Shown: positions 53,634-61,259 of the stretch, piece by piece
Layout of the letters: each line of letters opens with the position of its first letter
Position numbering within the stretch: position 1 is the stretch's first letter
NCBI RefSeq assembly: GCF_040685555.1
Contig: NZ_JBFBIK010000018.1
Location: forward strand, 21,275 to 85,274
Source of the DNA: Sphaerisporangium sp040685555
Lineage (GTDB): Bacteria; Actinomycetota; Actinomycetes; Streptosporangiales; Streptosporangiaceae
Direction of reading: 5' to 3'
Length of the DNA stretch: 64,000 nucleotides
Translations under genes and position numbers: made by a program
Notes under the pieces: generated by a model
Databases searched by the model: none
What the model saw: the letters and a program-made list of their open reading frames with translations, nothing else
Told to the model about the DNA's origin: nothing

Positions 53634-55664
53634 GTGGTGAAGGTTGCAGATCTGGTCAAGCGACTACTCGTGGGGCGTGCGCTCCGAAGTGCCCAGGCAC
53701 ACGAGCAGCTGCTGCCAAAGCGCATCGCGCTGCCGGTTTTCGCCAGCGACGCGCTGTCATCGGTGGCGTACGCCCCGCAGGAGATCCTGATCACGCTCGG
53801 AATCGCCGGCCTCGCGGCCTACCACTTCACTCCCTGGATCGCCCTCGCGGTCGTGGTGATCCTGCTGACGGTGGTCGCGTCGTACCGGCAGAACGTCCGG
53901 GCCTACACCAGCGGCGGCGGTGACTTCGAGGTCGCGACCGAGAACCTCGGGTCGAACTACGGGCTGGTAGTCGCCAGCGCGCTCATGGTCGACTACGTGC
54001 TGACCGTGGCCGTCTCGGTCTCCTCCGGCGTCGAGAACCTCGGCGCGGCGCTCCCCCTCCTCGCCGACCACAAGGTCGCCGCGGCGGTGGCGATCGTCGC
54101 CGTGCTGACCGTGCTGAACCTGCGGGGCATCAGGGAGTCGGGCCTGGCGTTCGCCGTGCCCACCTATGCCTTCATGATCAGCGTGTTCGGCCTGATGATC
54201 TGGGGTGGCGTGCGGCTCGCGCTCGGCGCCGACCTGAAGGCTCCCTCGGCCGACTACACGGTCACCGGCGAGAGCGTCGGCATCGGCGGCTTCGCCCTGA
54301 TCTTCCTGCTGCTGCGCGCGTTCTCCTCCGGCTGTGCCGCGCTGACCGGCGTGGAGGCCATCAGCAACGGCGTGCCGGCGTTCAAGAAGCCCAAGGGCAA
54401 GAACGCCGCCAACACCCTGCTGGCGCTGGGCGTGCTGGCCGCGACGATGTTCGCCGGCATCACCGCCCTGGCGTTCATCACCGACGCCAAGTTCGCCGAC
54501 CTCTCGCAGGGCAGCAAGCTCGTCGACAAGGCCGGCCACATCGTCCCCAACCCCGGTCCCGTGATCGCCCAGGTCGCGCAGACCGTCTTCAGCAACTTCA
54601 CCCCGGCCTTCTACGTCATCACGGCGATGACGGCGCTGATCCTCGTGCTGGCCGCGAACACCGCCTTCAACGGCTTCCCGGTGCTGGCGTCGGTGCTCGC
54701 CCAGAACCGCTACCTGCCGCGCCAGCTCCACACGCGCGGCGACCGGCTGGCCTTCAGCAACGGCATCGTCATCCTCGCGACCATGGCCGGGCTGCTGATC
54801 TACGCCTTCCACGCCGAGACCACCCGCCTGGTCCAGCTCTACATCGTCGGCGTGTTCGTGTCGTTCACGATCAGCCAGGTCGGCATGGTCCGGCACTGGA
54901 ACCGCCTGCTCCGCACGGAGACCGACCCGAAGAAGCGCGCGCAGATGCAGCGGTCGCGGGTGATCAACGCGTTCGGCGCCACGGTGACCGGCCTGGTCCT
55001 GGTCGTGGTGCTGATCACGAAGTTCACCCACGGCGCCTGGATCGCCTGTGCCGCCATGGCCGTGCTGTTCGTGATGATGCGCGGCATCAGGCGCCACTAC
55101 GACAACGTGGCCGCCGAGCTTGTGGTGCCGGAGGACACGCAGACTGACGAGTCGATGCTCCCCGCCAGGAACCACGCCATCGTGCTCCTCTCAAAGATCC
55201 ACAAGCCGACGCTCCGGGCTCTCGCGTACGCCAGGGCCACCCGTCCCTCGACGCTGGAGGCCATCAGCGTCGGCGTCGACAGCGACGAGGCCAGGCAGCT
55301 CCAGCGCGACTGGGAGGAGCGGGGCATCCCGGTGCCGCTGAAGATCCTCGACTCGCCCTACCGGGAGATCACCCGCCCGGTGCTCGAATACGTCAAGAGC
55401 CTGCGCCGCCGCTCTCCCCGCGACGTCGTCACCGTCTTCATCCCCGAGTACGTCGTCGGCCACTGGTGGGAGCATCTGCTGCACAACCAGAGCGCGCTGC
55501 GGCTGAAGGGGCGTCTGCTGTTCCAGCCTGGAGTGATGGTCACCAGCGTGCCGTGGCAGCTCGCGTCCTCCGACCGGCTCAGGGGCCGGCCGGAGTCGTT
55601 CGCCCCGGGCTCGGTACGCCGGCCGTACGCTGTGGCACGTAAGGATGACCAGGTCAAAAGTTGA
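53634..55664 (+). CDS. APC-family amino-acid/potassium permease
   Basis: A 676-aa secondary transporter with about 12 helices in the first 490 residues (LPVFASDALSSVAYAPQEIL, WIALAVVVILLTVVASYRQN, SYRQNVRAYTSGGGDFEVA, NPGPVIAQVAQTVFSNFTPA) and a ~190-residue hydrophilic C-terminal domain (HAIVLLSKIHKPTLRALAYA, DSPYREITRPVLEYVKSLRR, VVTVFIPEYVVGHWWEHLLH) resembling universal-stress-like cytoplasmic domains. Its place beside the TrkA pair (as Rv2690c) and this tail suggest potassium or amino-acid uptake regulated by nucleotides; inference only. Start GTG 53634 (GTG 53637 equally possible). Followed by the RNA methyltransferase gene. Confidence 0.92.
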   Translation: MVKVADLVKRLLVGRALRSAQAHEQLLPKRIALPVFASDALSSVAYAPQEILITLGIAGLAAYHFTPWIALAVVVILLTVVASYRQNVRAYTSGGGDFEVATENLGSNYGLVVASALMVDYVLTVAVSVSSGVENLGAALPLLADHKVAAAVAIVAVLTVLNLRGIRESGLAFAVPTYAFMISVFGLMIWGGVRLALGADLKAPSADYTVTGESVGIGGFALIFLLLRAFSSGCAALTGVEAISNGVPAFKKPKGKNAANTLLALGVLAATMFAGITALAFITDAKFADLSQGSKLVDKAGHIVPNPGPVIAQVAQTVFSNFTPAFYVITAMTALILVLAANTAFNGFPVLASVLAQNRYLPRQLHTRGDRLAFSNGIVILATMAGLLIYAFHAETTRLVQLYIVGVFVSFTISQVGMVRHWNRLLRTETDPKKRAQMQRSRVINAFGATVTGLVLVVVLITKFTHGAWIACAAMAVLFVMMRGIRRHYDNVAAELVVPEDTQTDESMLPARNHAIVLLSKIHKPTLRALAYARATRPSTLEAISVGVDSDEARQLQRDWEERGIPVPLKILDSPYREITRPVLEYVKSLRRRSPRDVVTVFIPEYVVGHWWEHLLHNQSALRLKGRLLFQPGVMVTSVPWQLASSDRLRGRPESFAPGSVRRPYAVARKDDQVKS

Positions 55665-55678
55665 GCGGGGGGACCGAG

Positions 55679-56926
55679 GTGCCGATCGAACTGAACGTGG
55701 AGCGCGTCGCCAACGGTGGATGGTGTGTCGCCAGGCACGAAGGCCGGGTGGTCTTCGTCCGCCACGCTCTTCCCGGCGAGCGCGTCCTGGCCGAGGTCAC
55801 CGAGGAGACCACGCGCTTCCTCCGGGCCGACGCGGTCGAGATCCTCGACCCGTCCCCCGACCGGGTCACGCCGCCGTGCCCGTTCGCCGGGCCGGGAAGG
55901 TGCGGCGGCTGCGACTGGCAGCACGCCACTCTGGACGCCCAGCGCCGCTTCAAGGCCGAGGTCGTCACCGAGCAGCTTCAGCGGCTCGCGGGCATCGAGA
56001 TGAAGGTCGACGTCGAGGAGCTTCCGGGCTCTCCCAACGGCCTGGGCTGGCGCACTCGCGTCCAGTTCGCCGTCACCCCCGACGGCGTGCCCGGCCTGCG
56101 CCGCCACCGCTCCCACGAGATCGAGCCGGTGGACGCGTGCCTGATCGCCCACCCCGAGGTCGAGCGCATGGGCGTCGAGCGCAAGAACTGGCGGGGCGCG
56201 TCCAGCGTGGAGGCGATCGCGTCGTCCACGGGGGAGCGGGCCGTCGTCGTCTCCCCGAAGGGCCACCGTACGGTCGCGGTGCCCGATCTCGACGCGGACG
56301 CCTACGTCCTCGTCGACGAGGGCCGGGGGCACGCACGGGCGGTACGGGGCCGTACGGCGCTCACCGAGCGGGTCGGCGACCGTGAGTTCCAGGTCACCGG
56401 CAGCGGCTTCTGGCAGGTGCACCCCGGGGCCCCGGCGACGCTTCTCGACGCGGTGCTGGAGTTCGCCGCGGTGCGCCCGGGCGACTGGGCGCTCGACCTC
56501 TACTGCGGGGTCGGGCTGTTCGCGGCGGGACTCGCCGAGGCCGTCGGGCCTGAGGGCGCCGTCCTCGGCATCGAATTCGACGCGCGAGCCGTGCAGGACG
56601 CCCGGCACAACCTGCGCGATCTCCCGCAGGCGCGCATCGAGCGCGGCCGGGTGGAGGACGCCCTCGACAGGCTGGGGGTCGAACGGGCCGACGTGGTCGT
56701 GGTCGACCCGCCGCGCACCGGGCTCGGCCGCGAGGTCGTCCACCGCGTCGCCGGCCTGGACGCCGCCCGCATCGTCTACGTCTCCTGCGACCCGGCCACC
56801 CTGGCCCGCGACCTCGCCTGGTTCGCCGAACGCGGCTACCCCACGGTCGATATCCGCGCCTTCGACGCCTTCCCCATGACCCATCACGTCGAGTGTGTAA
56901 CGCTGCTGACCAGAGACGTGATCTAG
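55679..56926 (+). CDS. TRAM-domain 23S rRNA/tRNA uracil-C5-methyltransferase-like enzyme
   Basis: A 415-aa SAM-dependent RNA methyltransferase of the RlmD/TrmA class. N-terminal TRAM domain about 1-57 (IELNVERVANGGWCVARHEG, FVRHALPGERVLAEVTE). A Cys cluster suited to [4Fe-4S] in CPFAGPGRCGGCDWQH at about 66. SAM motif LDLYCGVGLFAAGL at about 277, GIEFDARAVQDA after it, and the catalytic Cys in IVYVSCDPATLARDL at about 364. I start at GTG 55679, with GGGGGG 6 nt upstream; TTG 55661 overlapping the upstream stop is possible. Position matches Rv2689c. Confidence 0.92.
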   Translation: MPIELNVERVANGGWCVARHEGRVVFVRHALPGERVLAEVTEETTRFLRADAVEILDPSPDRVTPPCPFAGPGRCGGCDWQHATLDAQRRFKAEVVTEQLQRLAGIEMKVDVEELPGSPNGLGWRTRVQFAVTPDGVPGLRRHRSHEIEPVDACLIAHPEVERMGVERKNWRGASSVEAIASSTGERAVVVSPKGHRTVAVPDLDADAYVLVDEGRGHARAVRGRTALTERVGDREFQVTGSGFWQVHPGAPATLLDAVLEFAAVRPGDWALDLYCGVGLFAAGLAEAVGPEGAVLGIEFDARAVQDARHNLRDLPQARIERGRVEDALDRLGVERADVVVVDPPRTGLGREVVHRVAGLDAARIVYVSCDPATLARDLAWFAERGYPTVDIRAFDAFPMTHHVECVTLLTRDVI

Positions 56927-57185
56927 GGTCTGACCAGCAGTGATGCAACAAGTTACCTGTCACCATCGATCAGTGTCAGTCAGCGTTCCCCAAGATCTCT
57001 GCGCACGAAATGCGCACTGTCTTACCTAAGTGGACATTCATATGGCCAGGCGTTTGTCTCTGTCGAGGTAGACAGGTGCCCACAGGTCAGTAGACAGGAA
57101 TACCAGTTGAGGCGGTATGGCCAGAGACGGGGGTTACGTAAAGCGGGTCTCAGCGACAACGCGCCTTCAGACCCTCGCATGAAGA
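56927..57185. other. Intergenic region upstream of the XRE regulator
   Basis: About 260 bp at the border between core genes and the accessory region. It contains clustered short repeats (TAGACAGG at about 57069 and 57092, ACAGGT/ACAGGTC between them) that could be operator sites of the regulator, and an inverted repeat TGCGCAC..GTGCGCA-like text near 57000-57019. No coding frame is convincing. Confidence 0.45.
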
Positions 57186-57237
57186 AAGCCCTGCGCTCTA
57201 GCCTGAAGTTGTCGAGGCTTCAGGAAGGTCAGGGCTT
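57186..57237 (+). promoter_or_regulatory. Two-tier hairpin ending at the start codon of the XRE gene
   Basis: Outer stem AAGCCCTG (57186-57193) with CAGGGCTT (57230-57237), perfect 8 bp. Inner stem CCTGAAG (57202-57208) with CTTCAGG (57218-57224), perfect 7 bp. The ribosome site AGGAAGG (57222-57228) is partly in the inner stem and enclosed by the outer one, and the ATG follows the outer stem directly. The structure could block translation unless opened, or could be a DNA operator. Confidence 0.6.
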
Positions 57238-58461
57238 ATGAATGACGGTAGCACGGCCATGAGTTTCGGCGACCGACTCCGATTCCATCGGGAACGGCTT
57301 GGTATGACCCGTGAGGTCCTGGCCGGGCAGATCGGGAAGTCCTCCTCCTGGCTTAAGGCGGTCGAGGGCGGACGACTTCAGCAGCAACCGCGGTTGCCCA
57401 TCTTGCTCCAGCTTGCCGAAGCGCTACGCATCAGGAACCTGGCAGATCTGACCGGCGACCAGTCGATGCCGGTCCGGATGTTCACTGGTCCCGGACACCC
57501 CGCGCTGGACGCCGTGCGCCGAGCTATCAACGCCGTGCCGCTGATCCCGCAGGGGACCGTGCAGCCGCTCGCGCACCTGCGCGCACGCCTGGACGCCGCG
57601 TGGCGGGCGCGGCACGCCTCGCCGGACCACCGGACCACGCTCGGCGCGCTGCTGCCCGACCTGATCCGTGACACGCAGCTCGCCGCGCTGCTGTACCGGG
57701 ACGCACCACGGCGCCAGGCTCTCGCCCTCCTGGCCGAGGTGTACGGCCTGACGCAGATGTTCCTTGCTTACCAGCCGGCCGCCGACCTGCTATGGCGGGT
57801 GGCCGAGCGGGCGATGGTCGCCGCCCAAGAGTCTGATGACCCGCTCGCGCTTTCGTGCGCGGTGTGGTTCGCCGGTCAGGCGCACCGTGACGCCGGCGAC
57901 TTTGAAGCCGCCCGCGAGGTCAACGAGCAGGGGCTCGCCGCGATCGAACCGCGCCTCGACGACGCAGGGGTCAACCTGCTCGCGATGCAGGGCGCCCTGC
58001 TTTTCGAGCTGGCGTTCACCGCGGCGCGCGTCGGTGAGACGGGGAAGGCGTGGCTGCACTGGGAGGAAGCATCACGCGTCGCTGAGCGGCTTCCAGGCGA
58101 CTACTACCAGCCGTGGACGTCGTTCTCCCGGGTGGTGATGGCCGCTCACGCGGTCACGGTGGCGGTCGAGCTGCACCAGGGCGGCGAGGCCACGAGGCAG
58201 GCCCGGCGTGCGGTGGATGCGCCGATCCCCTCACGGCCGCGACGGGGGCGCCATCTCATCGAGGTGGCGCGAGCGCACTTCCTGCAGTGCGACCACGCAG
58301 CCGTCCTTGAGACCTTGGAGCACGCCTACGGCAGCGCCCCAGAGACGATTCGCTACAACGGTTACGCCCGGCGCATGGCACTTGAGCTCTCCGAGACCGG
58401 ACCCGTGGCCTTGCAGCCACGCGCCCGCGAGCTGGCGAACAAGGTGGGGCTACTGGTCTGA
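57238..58461 (+). CDS. XRE-family regulator with helical-repeat C-terminal domain
   Basis: A 407-aa regulator. Helix-turn-helix at about 10-65 (SFGDRLRFHRERLGMTREVL, then AGQIGKSSSWLKAVEGGR). The rest is an all-helical, TPR-like region (about 85-400: LLAEVYGLTQMFLAYQPAAD, LSCAVWFAGQAHRDAGDFEA, LEHAYGSAPETIRYNGYARR), as in NsdA-type or peptide-responsive regulators. It probably binds DNA through the N-terminus and a signal or partner through the repeats. Start ATG 57238 with AGGAAGG upstream, inside a hairpin. XRE proteins of this type are often neighbours of DUF397 genes, and one lies at 59244. A hairpin terminator follows. Confidence 0.88.
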   Translation: MNDGSTAMSFGDRLRFHRERLGMTREVLAGQIGKSSSWLKAVEGGRLQQQPRLPILLQLAEALRIRNLADLTGDQSMPVRMFTGPGHPALDAVRRAINAVPLIPQGTVQPLAHLRARLDAAWRARHASPDHRTTLGALLPDLIRDTQLAALLYRDAPRRQALALLAEVYGLTQMFLAYQPAADLLWRVAERAMVAAQESDDPLALSCAVWFAGQAHRDAGDFEAAREVNEQGLAAIEPRLDDAGVNLLAMQGALLFELAFTAARVGETGKAWLHWEEASRVAERLPGDYYQPWTSFSRVVMAAHAVTVAVELHQGGEATRQARRAVDAPIPSRPRRGRHLIEVARAHFLQCDHAAVLETLEHAYGSAPETIRYNGYARRMALELSETGPVALQPRARELANKVGLLV

Positions 58462-58465
58462 GCAC

Positions 58466-58498
58466 CGAGCAAGGGGCACAGACCGTACCCCTTGCTCG
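58466..58498 (+). terminator. Hairpin terminator after the XRE gene
   Basis: CGAGCAAGGGG (58466-58476) pairs perfectly with CCCCTTGCTCG (58488-58498), starting 4 nt after the stop codon. Confidence 0.8.
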
Positions 58499-58620
58499 GC
58501 GACAGGAGGATTACGGTCCTGGCATGGATCACGTGGCGTTGCGAAGACGTCACAGAACGGATCCGCCGAGGCGTTGCGTTCGCATCGACGGGCCCTTGAT
58601 CGGACGCGGAGGTCCGACCC

Positions 58621-58836
58621 ATGCCACACCCTAAGAGCACACCCGACACGCCCCCGCGCGGATGGCACATCTTCCGCAGCGACAAAGGCCGCCTGTGGGC
58701 CACCAGGGATCGGCCGTTCAGCGACGCCGAGGATAAGGCCGGGGCGTGGCGCACGGTCGACGCCGATGACGAGCTCGCGCTGGCCCGAGAAATCGCCAAG
58801 CAGGAGAGCATCGCCGAGCTGGCGGCCGTGTCGTGA
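58621..58836 (+). CDS. Small protein of a two-member paralogous family, member 1
   Basis: A 71-aa protein of unknown function: GWHIFRSDKGRLWATRDRPF, then a polar helix ending LAREIAKQESIAELAAVS. The next gene encodes a longer relative with the same pattern (W-I-R/S..G..WATR.RP..D...A...........A...E...Q..I), so the two arose by duplication. Start ATG 58621 with CGGAGG 7 nt upstream. Its stop overlaps the start of member 2 by 4 bp (GTGA). The conserved WATR-RP motif is common in small proteins near XRE/DUF397 genes in actinomycetes, in my recollection. Confidence 0.75.
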   Translation: MPHPKSTPDTPPRGWHIFRSDKGRLWATRDRPFSDAEDKAGAWRTVDADDELALAREIAKQESIAELAAVS

Positions 58837-59108
58837 CGGGCACGGCGGAGCGTACGGCTCCTGAAACGCGCCTGGCGCGTAGGGCACATCAGCTCGCCGT
58901 GCTCACCCAGACCTACCCGGCGTGGCGTATCTCCCGCGTGACGAACAGCCGGGGCCGATTCGGCGGGTGGTGGGCAACCAGGCACAGGCCGCTGACGGAC
59001 GAACAGCGCGCGGCGGGCCTGGTCCCGAGCATCGCCCGGGGCGACGCCGTGGCCTTGGGGATGGAACTGGCCGTGCAAGACGAGATCGCCCACCGGTCCC
59101 GCATGTGA
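58833..59108 (+). CDS. Small protein of a two-member paralogous family, member 2
   Basis: A 91-aa relative of the preceding protein. A helical N-terminal extension (about 1-28, LARRAHQLAVLTQTYP) precedes the shared core AWRISRVTNSRGRFGGWWAT and RHRPLTDEQRAAGLV, with the tail ALGMELAVQDEIAHRSRM. GTG 58833 overlaps the stop of member 1, so both should be made together and may form a heteromer (inference). Function unknown. It lies 135 bp before the DUF397 gene. Confidence 0.75.
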   Translation: MTGTAERTAPETRLARRAHQLAVLTQTYPAWRISRVTNSRGRFGGWWATRHRPLTDEQRAAGLVPSIARGDAVALGMELAVQDEIAHRSRM

Positions 59109-59243
59109 GCTGCCCTGCCGTCGCGTGGGCACATCCGCGACGGCCGGGCCGGGCGGCCTCCCCTACGGGAAGGGCGGGGAGGCCGCCTACCAAGTCGTCC
59201 GGCGAAAACCGTTGCCGGACTCGGCAAGAGGAAGGGCAAGCAG

Positions 59244-59459
59244 ATGGAGAACCTGTACGAGCGCGACCTCGCCGGCGCGCAGTTCACGCGGCCGTGTGGC
59301 GGCAACAACGGCACCGAGGGCGGGGAGGCCTGCGTCGAGCTCGCGGCGATCCCCGGCACGGCCGACGCGTTCGCGCTCCGCGACAGCAAGAACCCGAATG
59401 CCGGGACCCTCCGGTTCACCGGTGACGAGCTCCGCGCCGCCGGCATGAGCACCATCTAG
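59244..59459 (+). CDS. DUF397 family small protein
   Basis: A 71-aa protein with the DUF397 pattern: an N-terminal FTRPCGGNNGTEGGEACVEL segment (the family usually has W-KSS-S---G--CVEVA), ALRDSKNPNAGTLRFTGDEL (usual RDSK-P-GP-L-F---EW) and a short tail. DUF397 proteins pair with XRE regulators (WhiJ/SCO-type systems) in Streptomyces development and act as small partners or antitoxin-like factors. Start ATG 59244 with GGAAGGG upstream. It carries its own strong terminator. The partner is presumably the regulator at 57238. Confidence 0.85.
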   Translation: MENLYERDLAGAQFTRPCGGNNGTEGGEACVELAAIPGTADAFALRDSKNPNAGTLRFTGDELRAAGMSTI

Positions 59460-59480
59460 CAGCACAGCACATCGAGAGCA

Positions 59481-59517
59481 GGCGGTCCCTGCCCGCTAGA
59501 GACAGGCAGGGACCGCC
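59481..59517 (+). terminator. Hairpin terminator after the DUF397 gene
   Basis: GGCGGTCCCTGCC (59481-59493) pairs perfectly with GGCAGGGACCGCC (59505-59517), a 13-bp stem. Confidence 0.85.
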
Positions 59518-59539
59518 CTAAATGTACGGCGGGAGCACC

Positions 59540-59947
59540 ATGCACTTCCATTCCTACTCCTGGACCGGGCCGGGGGATGACCAGCGCCGGGAAGGCGAAC
59601 GACGCCCCTTCCACCCGGCGTTTCAGACGTCAACGCTGCCCCCGATGCGCACCTGCGACTGGCTGTTGAAGCCGAGAACCCGGATCGACTCCTCCCCGGC
59701 CACCGTGGCGGAGGCGCTGGGATGGCTCGCCGGCCGCTATCAGGCGGTCGAGTCGTCGTTCTGGCGCCCGGCAGATGAGGCCCACATTGGGCTGGACTTC
59801 CGCCTGGCGGTCGCAGAGGAATCCCTCGCCGGCGGCGTGGATGTGCAGTGGGGCATCTGGCTCCAGGCCGGACGGTTCATCACGGCCGGCGTCGTCTGCT
59901 GTTCCCCTAACCGGCACGCCACTTACACGTGCCCTGCGAGGAGATAG
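59540..59947 (+). CDS. Hypothetical protein (135 aa)
   Basis: I do not recognise this protein. It starts MHFHSYSWTGPGDDQRREGE, has a helical region PATVAEALGWLAGRYQAVES, a likely beta-rich half (IGLDFRLAVAEESLAGGVDV, then QWGIWLQAGRFITAGVVCCS) and ends HATYTCPARR with two or three Cys residues. Start ATG 59540 with GGGAG 5 nt upstream; an in-frame ATG at 59522 lacks a site. Composition is as in its neighbours. It sits directly upstream of a 44-residue membrane microprotein gene, with 2 bp between them, so they are probably cotranscribed. Confidence 0.65.
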   Translation: MHFHSYSWTGPGDDQRREGERRPFHPAFQTSTLPPMRTCDWLLKPRTRIDSSPATVAEALGWLAGRYQAVESSFWRPADEAHIGLDFRLAVAEESLAGGVDVQWGIWLQAGRFITAGVVCCSPNRHATYTCPARR

Positions 59948-59949
59948 AG

Positions 59950-60084
59950 GTGTCGAACATCAGCGTGTGCCAGCTGGTCGCGCTCGCTGTCGCATGGGGC
60001 CTTGTGGCACTCGCGTGGCTGCTCGACTCCGGGCGCTTCCCGGTCATTGGGAAGCGTTACCGAGCCTGGATCTACGAGGAGTGA
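59950..60084 (+). CDS. 44-residue single-pass membrane microprotein
   Basis: GTG 59950 to TGA 60084 encodes MSNISVCQLVALAVAWGLVA, then LAWLLDSGRFPVIGKRYRAW, then IYEE. Residues about 5-24 make one hydrophobic helix, followed by a basic/aromatic cytoplasmic-type tail (positive-inside rule). A good site GAGGAGATAGAG precedes the start. It begins 2 bp after the stop of the preceding gene. Too small for most gene finders; the coding call rests on ribosome site, hydrophobic pattern and codon use (mostly G/C third positions). Function unknown. Confidence 0.6.
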   Translation: MSNISVCQLVALAVAWGLVALAWLLDSGRFPVIGKRYRAWIYEE

Positions 60085-60172
60085 GCTGGCACCCCAGCCA
60101 GCCAGCGGGGCCAACCGCCCCGGTGTGATCGGCGTCTCACTCGCTGTCATCTCCTACCCGACAGGAGTCCCC

Positions 60173-60622
60173 GTGCTCTTCCCTCGCAGCGCCCTCGCGC
60201 TCTTCACGCTGGCGGTCCTCACTTCCGCGTGCGGCAGCTCGCCCGCGATAGCCGAGCAGCCCTCAGCGACCCCGAACCCCTTCAACGCAACCGCGTGCAA
60301 GCACTTCCAAACTGGGCTGCAACGCCTGGAGGAGAATCTCGCGGACGGCAAGAAGAACGGCTACCTCCCCATCGGCCTCCAGGTCGACGTACCTCTCAGC
60401 AAGCAGGCGGTCGACAAGGCGGCCCAGCTCGCTGAAGGGGAAGCCAGGTCCGCGATGGAGCGCACGGCCGCCGCGATTAGCGCGCTCGGGGTCGCGGTGG
60501 AGGACACCTGGCAGGACGGCATGGACATCGCCCAGGAGGTGACCACCCTCGGACTGGCGGTTGAAGCGGTACGGCCGCTGTGCGCCGCCGCCGGCAGCCC
60601 CGTAACGATCACCTTCTCTTAG
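60173..60622 (+). CDS. Predicted lipoprotein
   Basis: A 149-aa exported protein. Signal and lipobox MLFPRSALALFTLAVLTSAC (Cys20 is the lipidation site), then a mature helical domain (ACKHFQTGLQRLEENLADGK, ALGVAVEDTWQDGMDIAQEV, VEAVRPLCAAAGSPVTITF) with two further Cys residues that could bond. No family recognised. Start GTG 60173 with ACAGGAG upstream; the open frame begins at 60002 but earlier codons overlap the microprotein gene. A hairpin terminator follows at 60636. Confidence 0.78.
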   Translation: MLFPRSALALFTLAVLTSACGSSPAIAEQPSATPNPFNATACKHFQTGLQRLEENLADGKKNGYLPIGLQVDVPLSKQAVDKAAQLAEGEARSAMERTAAAISALGVAVEDTWQDGMDIAQEVTTLGLAVEAVRPLCAAAGSPVTITFS

Positions 60623-60635
60623 TCCAGACAGCAGA

Positions 60636-60668
60636 GAGCCCCGGACGCCTTCCCCAGCGCCGGGGCTC
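60636..60668 (+). terminator. Hairpin terminator after the lipoprotein gene
   Basis: GAGCCCCGG (60636-60644) pairs perfectly with CCGGGGCTC (60660-60668), 14 bp after the stop codon. Confidence 0.8.
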
Positions 60669-60873
60669 GCCAGACCGGTGCCCTGACCTCCCGCCTGCTC
60701 TACACCATCGCCTCGATCGCCAGCGGCGCCATGCCGGTGCTGTGGGCCCGCCCCGGGTTTCGCCTGACGCAGCCGGACGCCGATCTGGTGCTGGACCGCA
60801 CCCGTCATGATGGCGCGACGGCCGCGATGGACCTGCGCCGCGTTCTGCTGCGCGAACCGGTCGACCTGCGCAC

Positions 60874-61227
60874 GGACGCATCATCAACATCGGCTCCATC
60901 ACCGCCCGGTCCGGCCGCCCCGGCCTGGTCGCCTACGCCGCCGCCAAAGCCGGGCTCATCGGGTTCACCCGGTCACTGGCCCGCGAACTCGGCCCGCACG
61001 CCATCACGGTCAACGCCGTGGTCCCTGGCCCCATCCAGGTGGAGCGGGAGACACGGCTCCCCGAGCACCACCGCACCGCACCAGATCGACAGATCGCGCG
61101 TCAGTGTCTTGCCCGGCGCGGCCAACCGGAGGATGTGGCCGGCGCGGTAGCGTTTCTAGCAGGGCCATCGGCGTCATTCATCACCGGCCAGTCCTTGCAC
61201 GTCGATGGCGGCTGGCTCCTGCACTGA
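60874..61227 (+). pseudogene. Short-chain dehydrogenase/reductase, C-terminal half only
   Basis: About 117 residues continue in one frame: GRIINIGSITARSG, the catalytic Tyr and Lys in VAYAAAKAG, LARELGPHAITVNAVVPGP, then PEDVAGAVAFLAGPSASFIT and GQSLHVDGGWLLH. That is the second half of a FabG-like SDR; the N-terminal NAD-binding TGxxxGIG part is absent. The upstream ~200 bp (60670-60873) read in another frame as text I cannot place (SRLLYTIASIASG, LVLDRTRHDGATAAMDLRRV), so a deletion fused two unrelated gene pieces. Not expected to be active. Confidence 0.8.
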
Positions 61228-61259
61228 CCGACTCCTGCACTGACCGGAAGGAACCTCCC

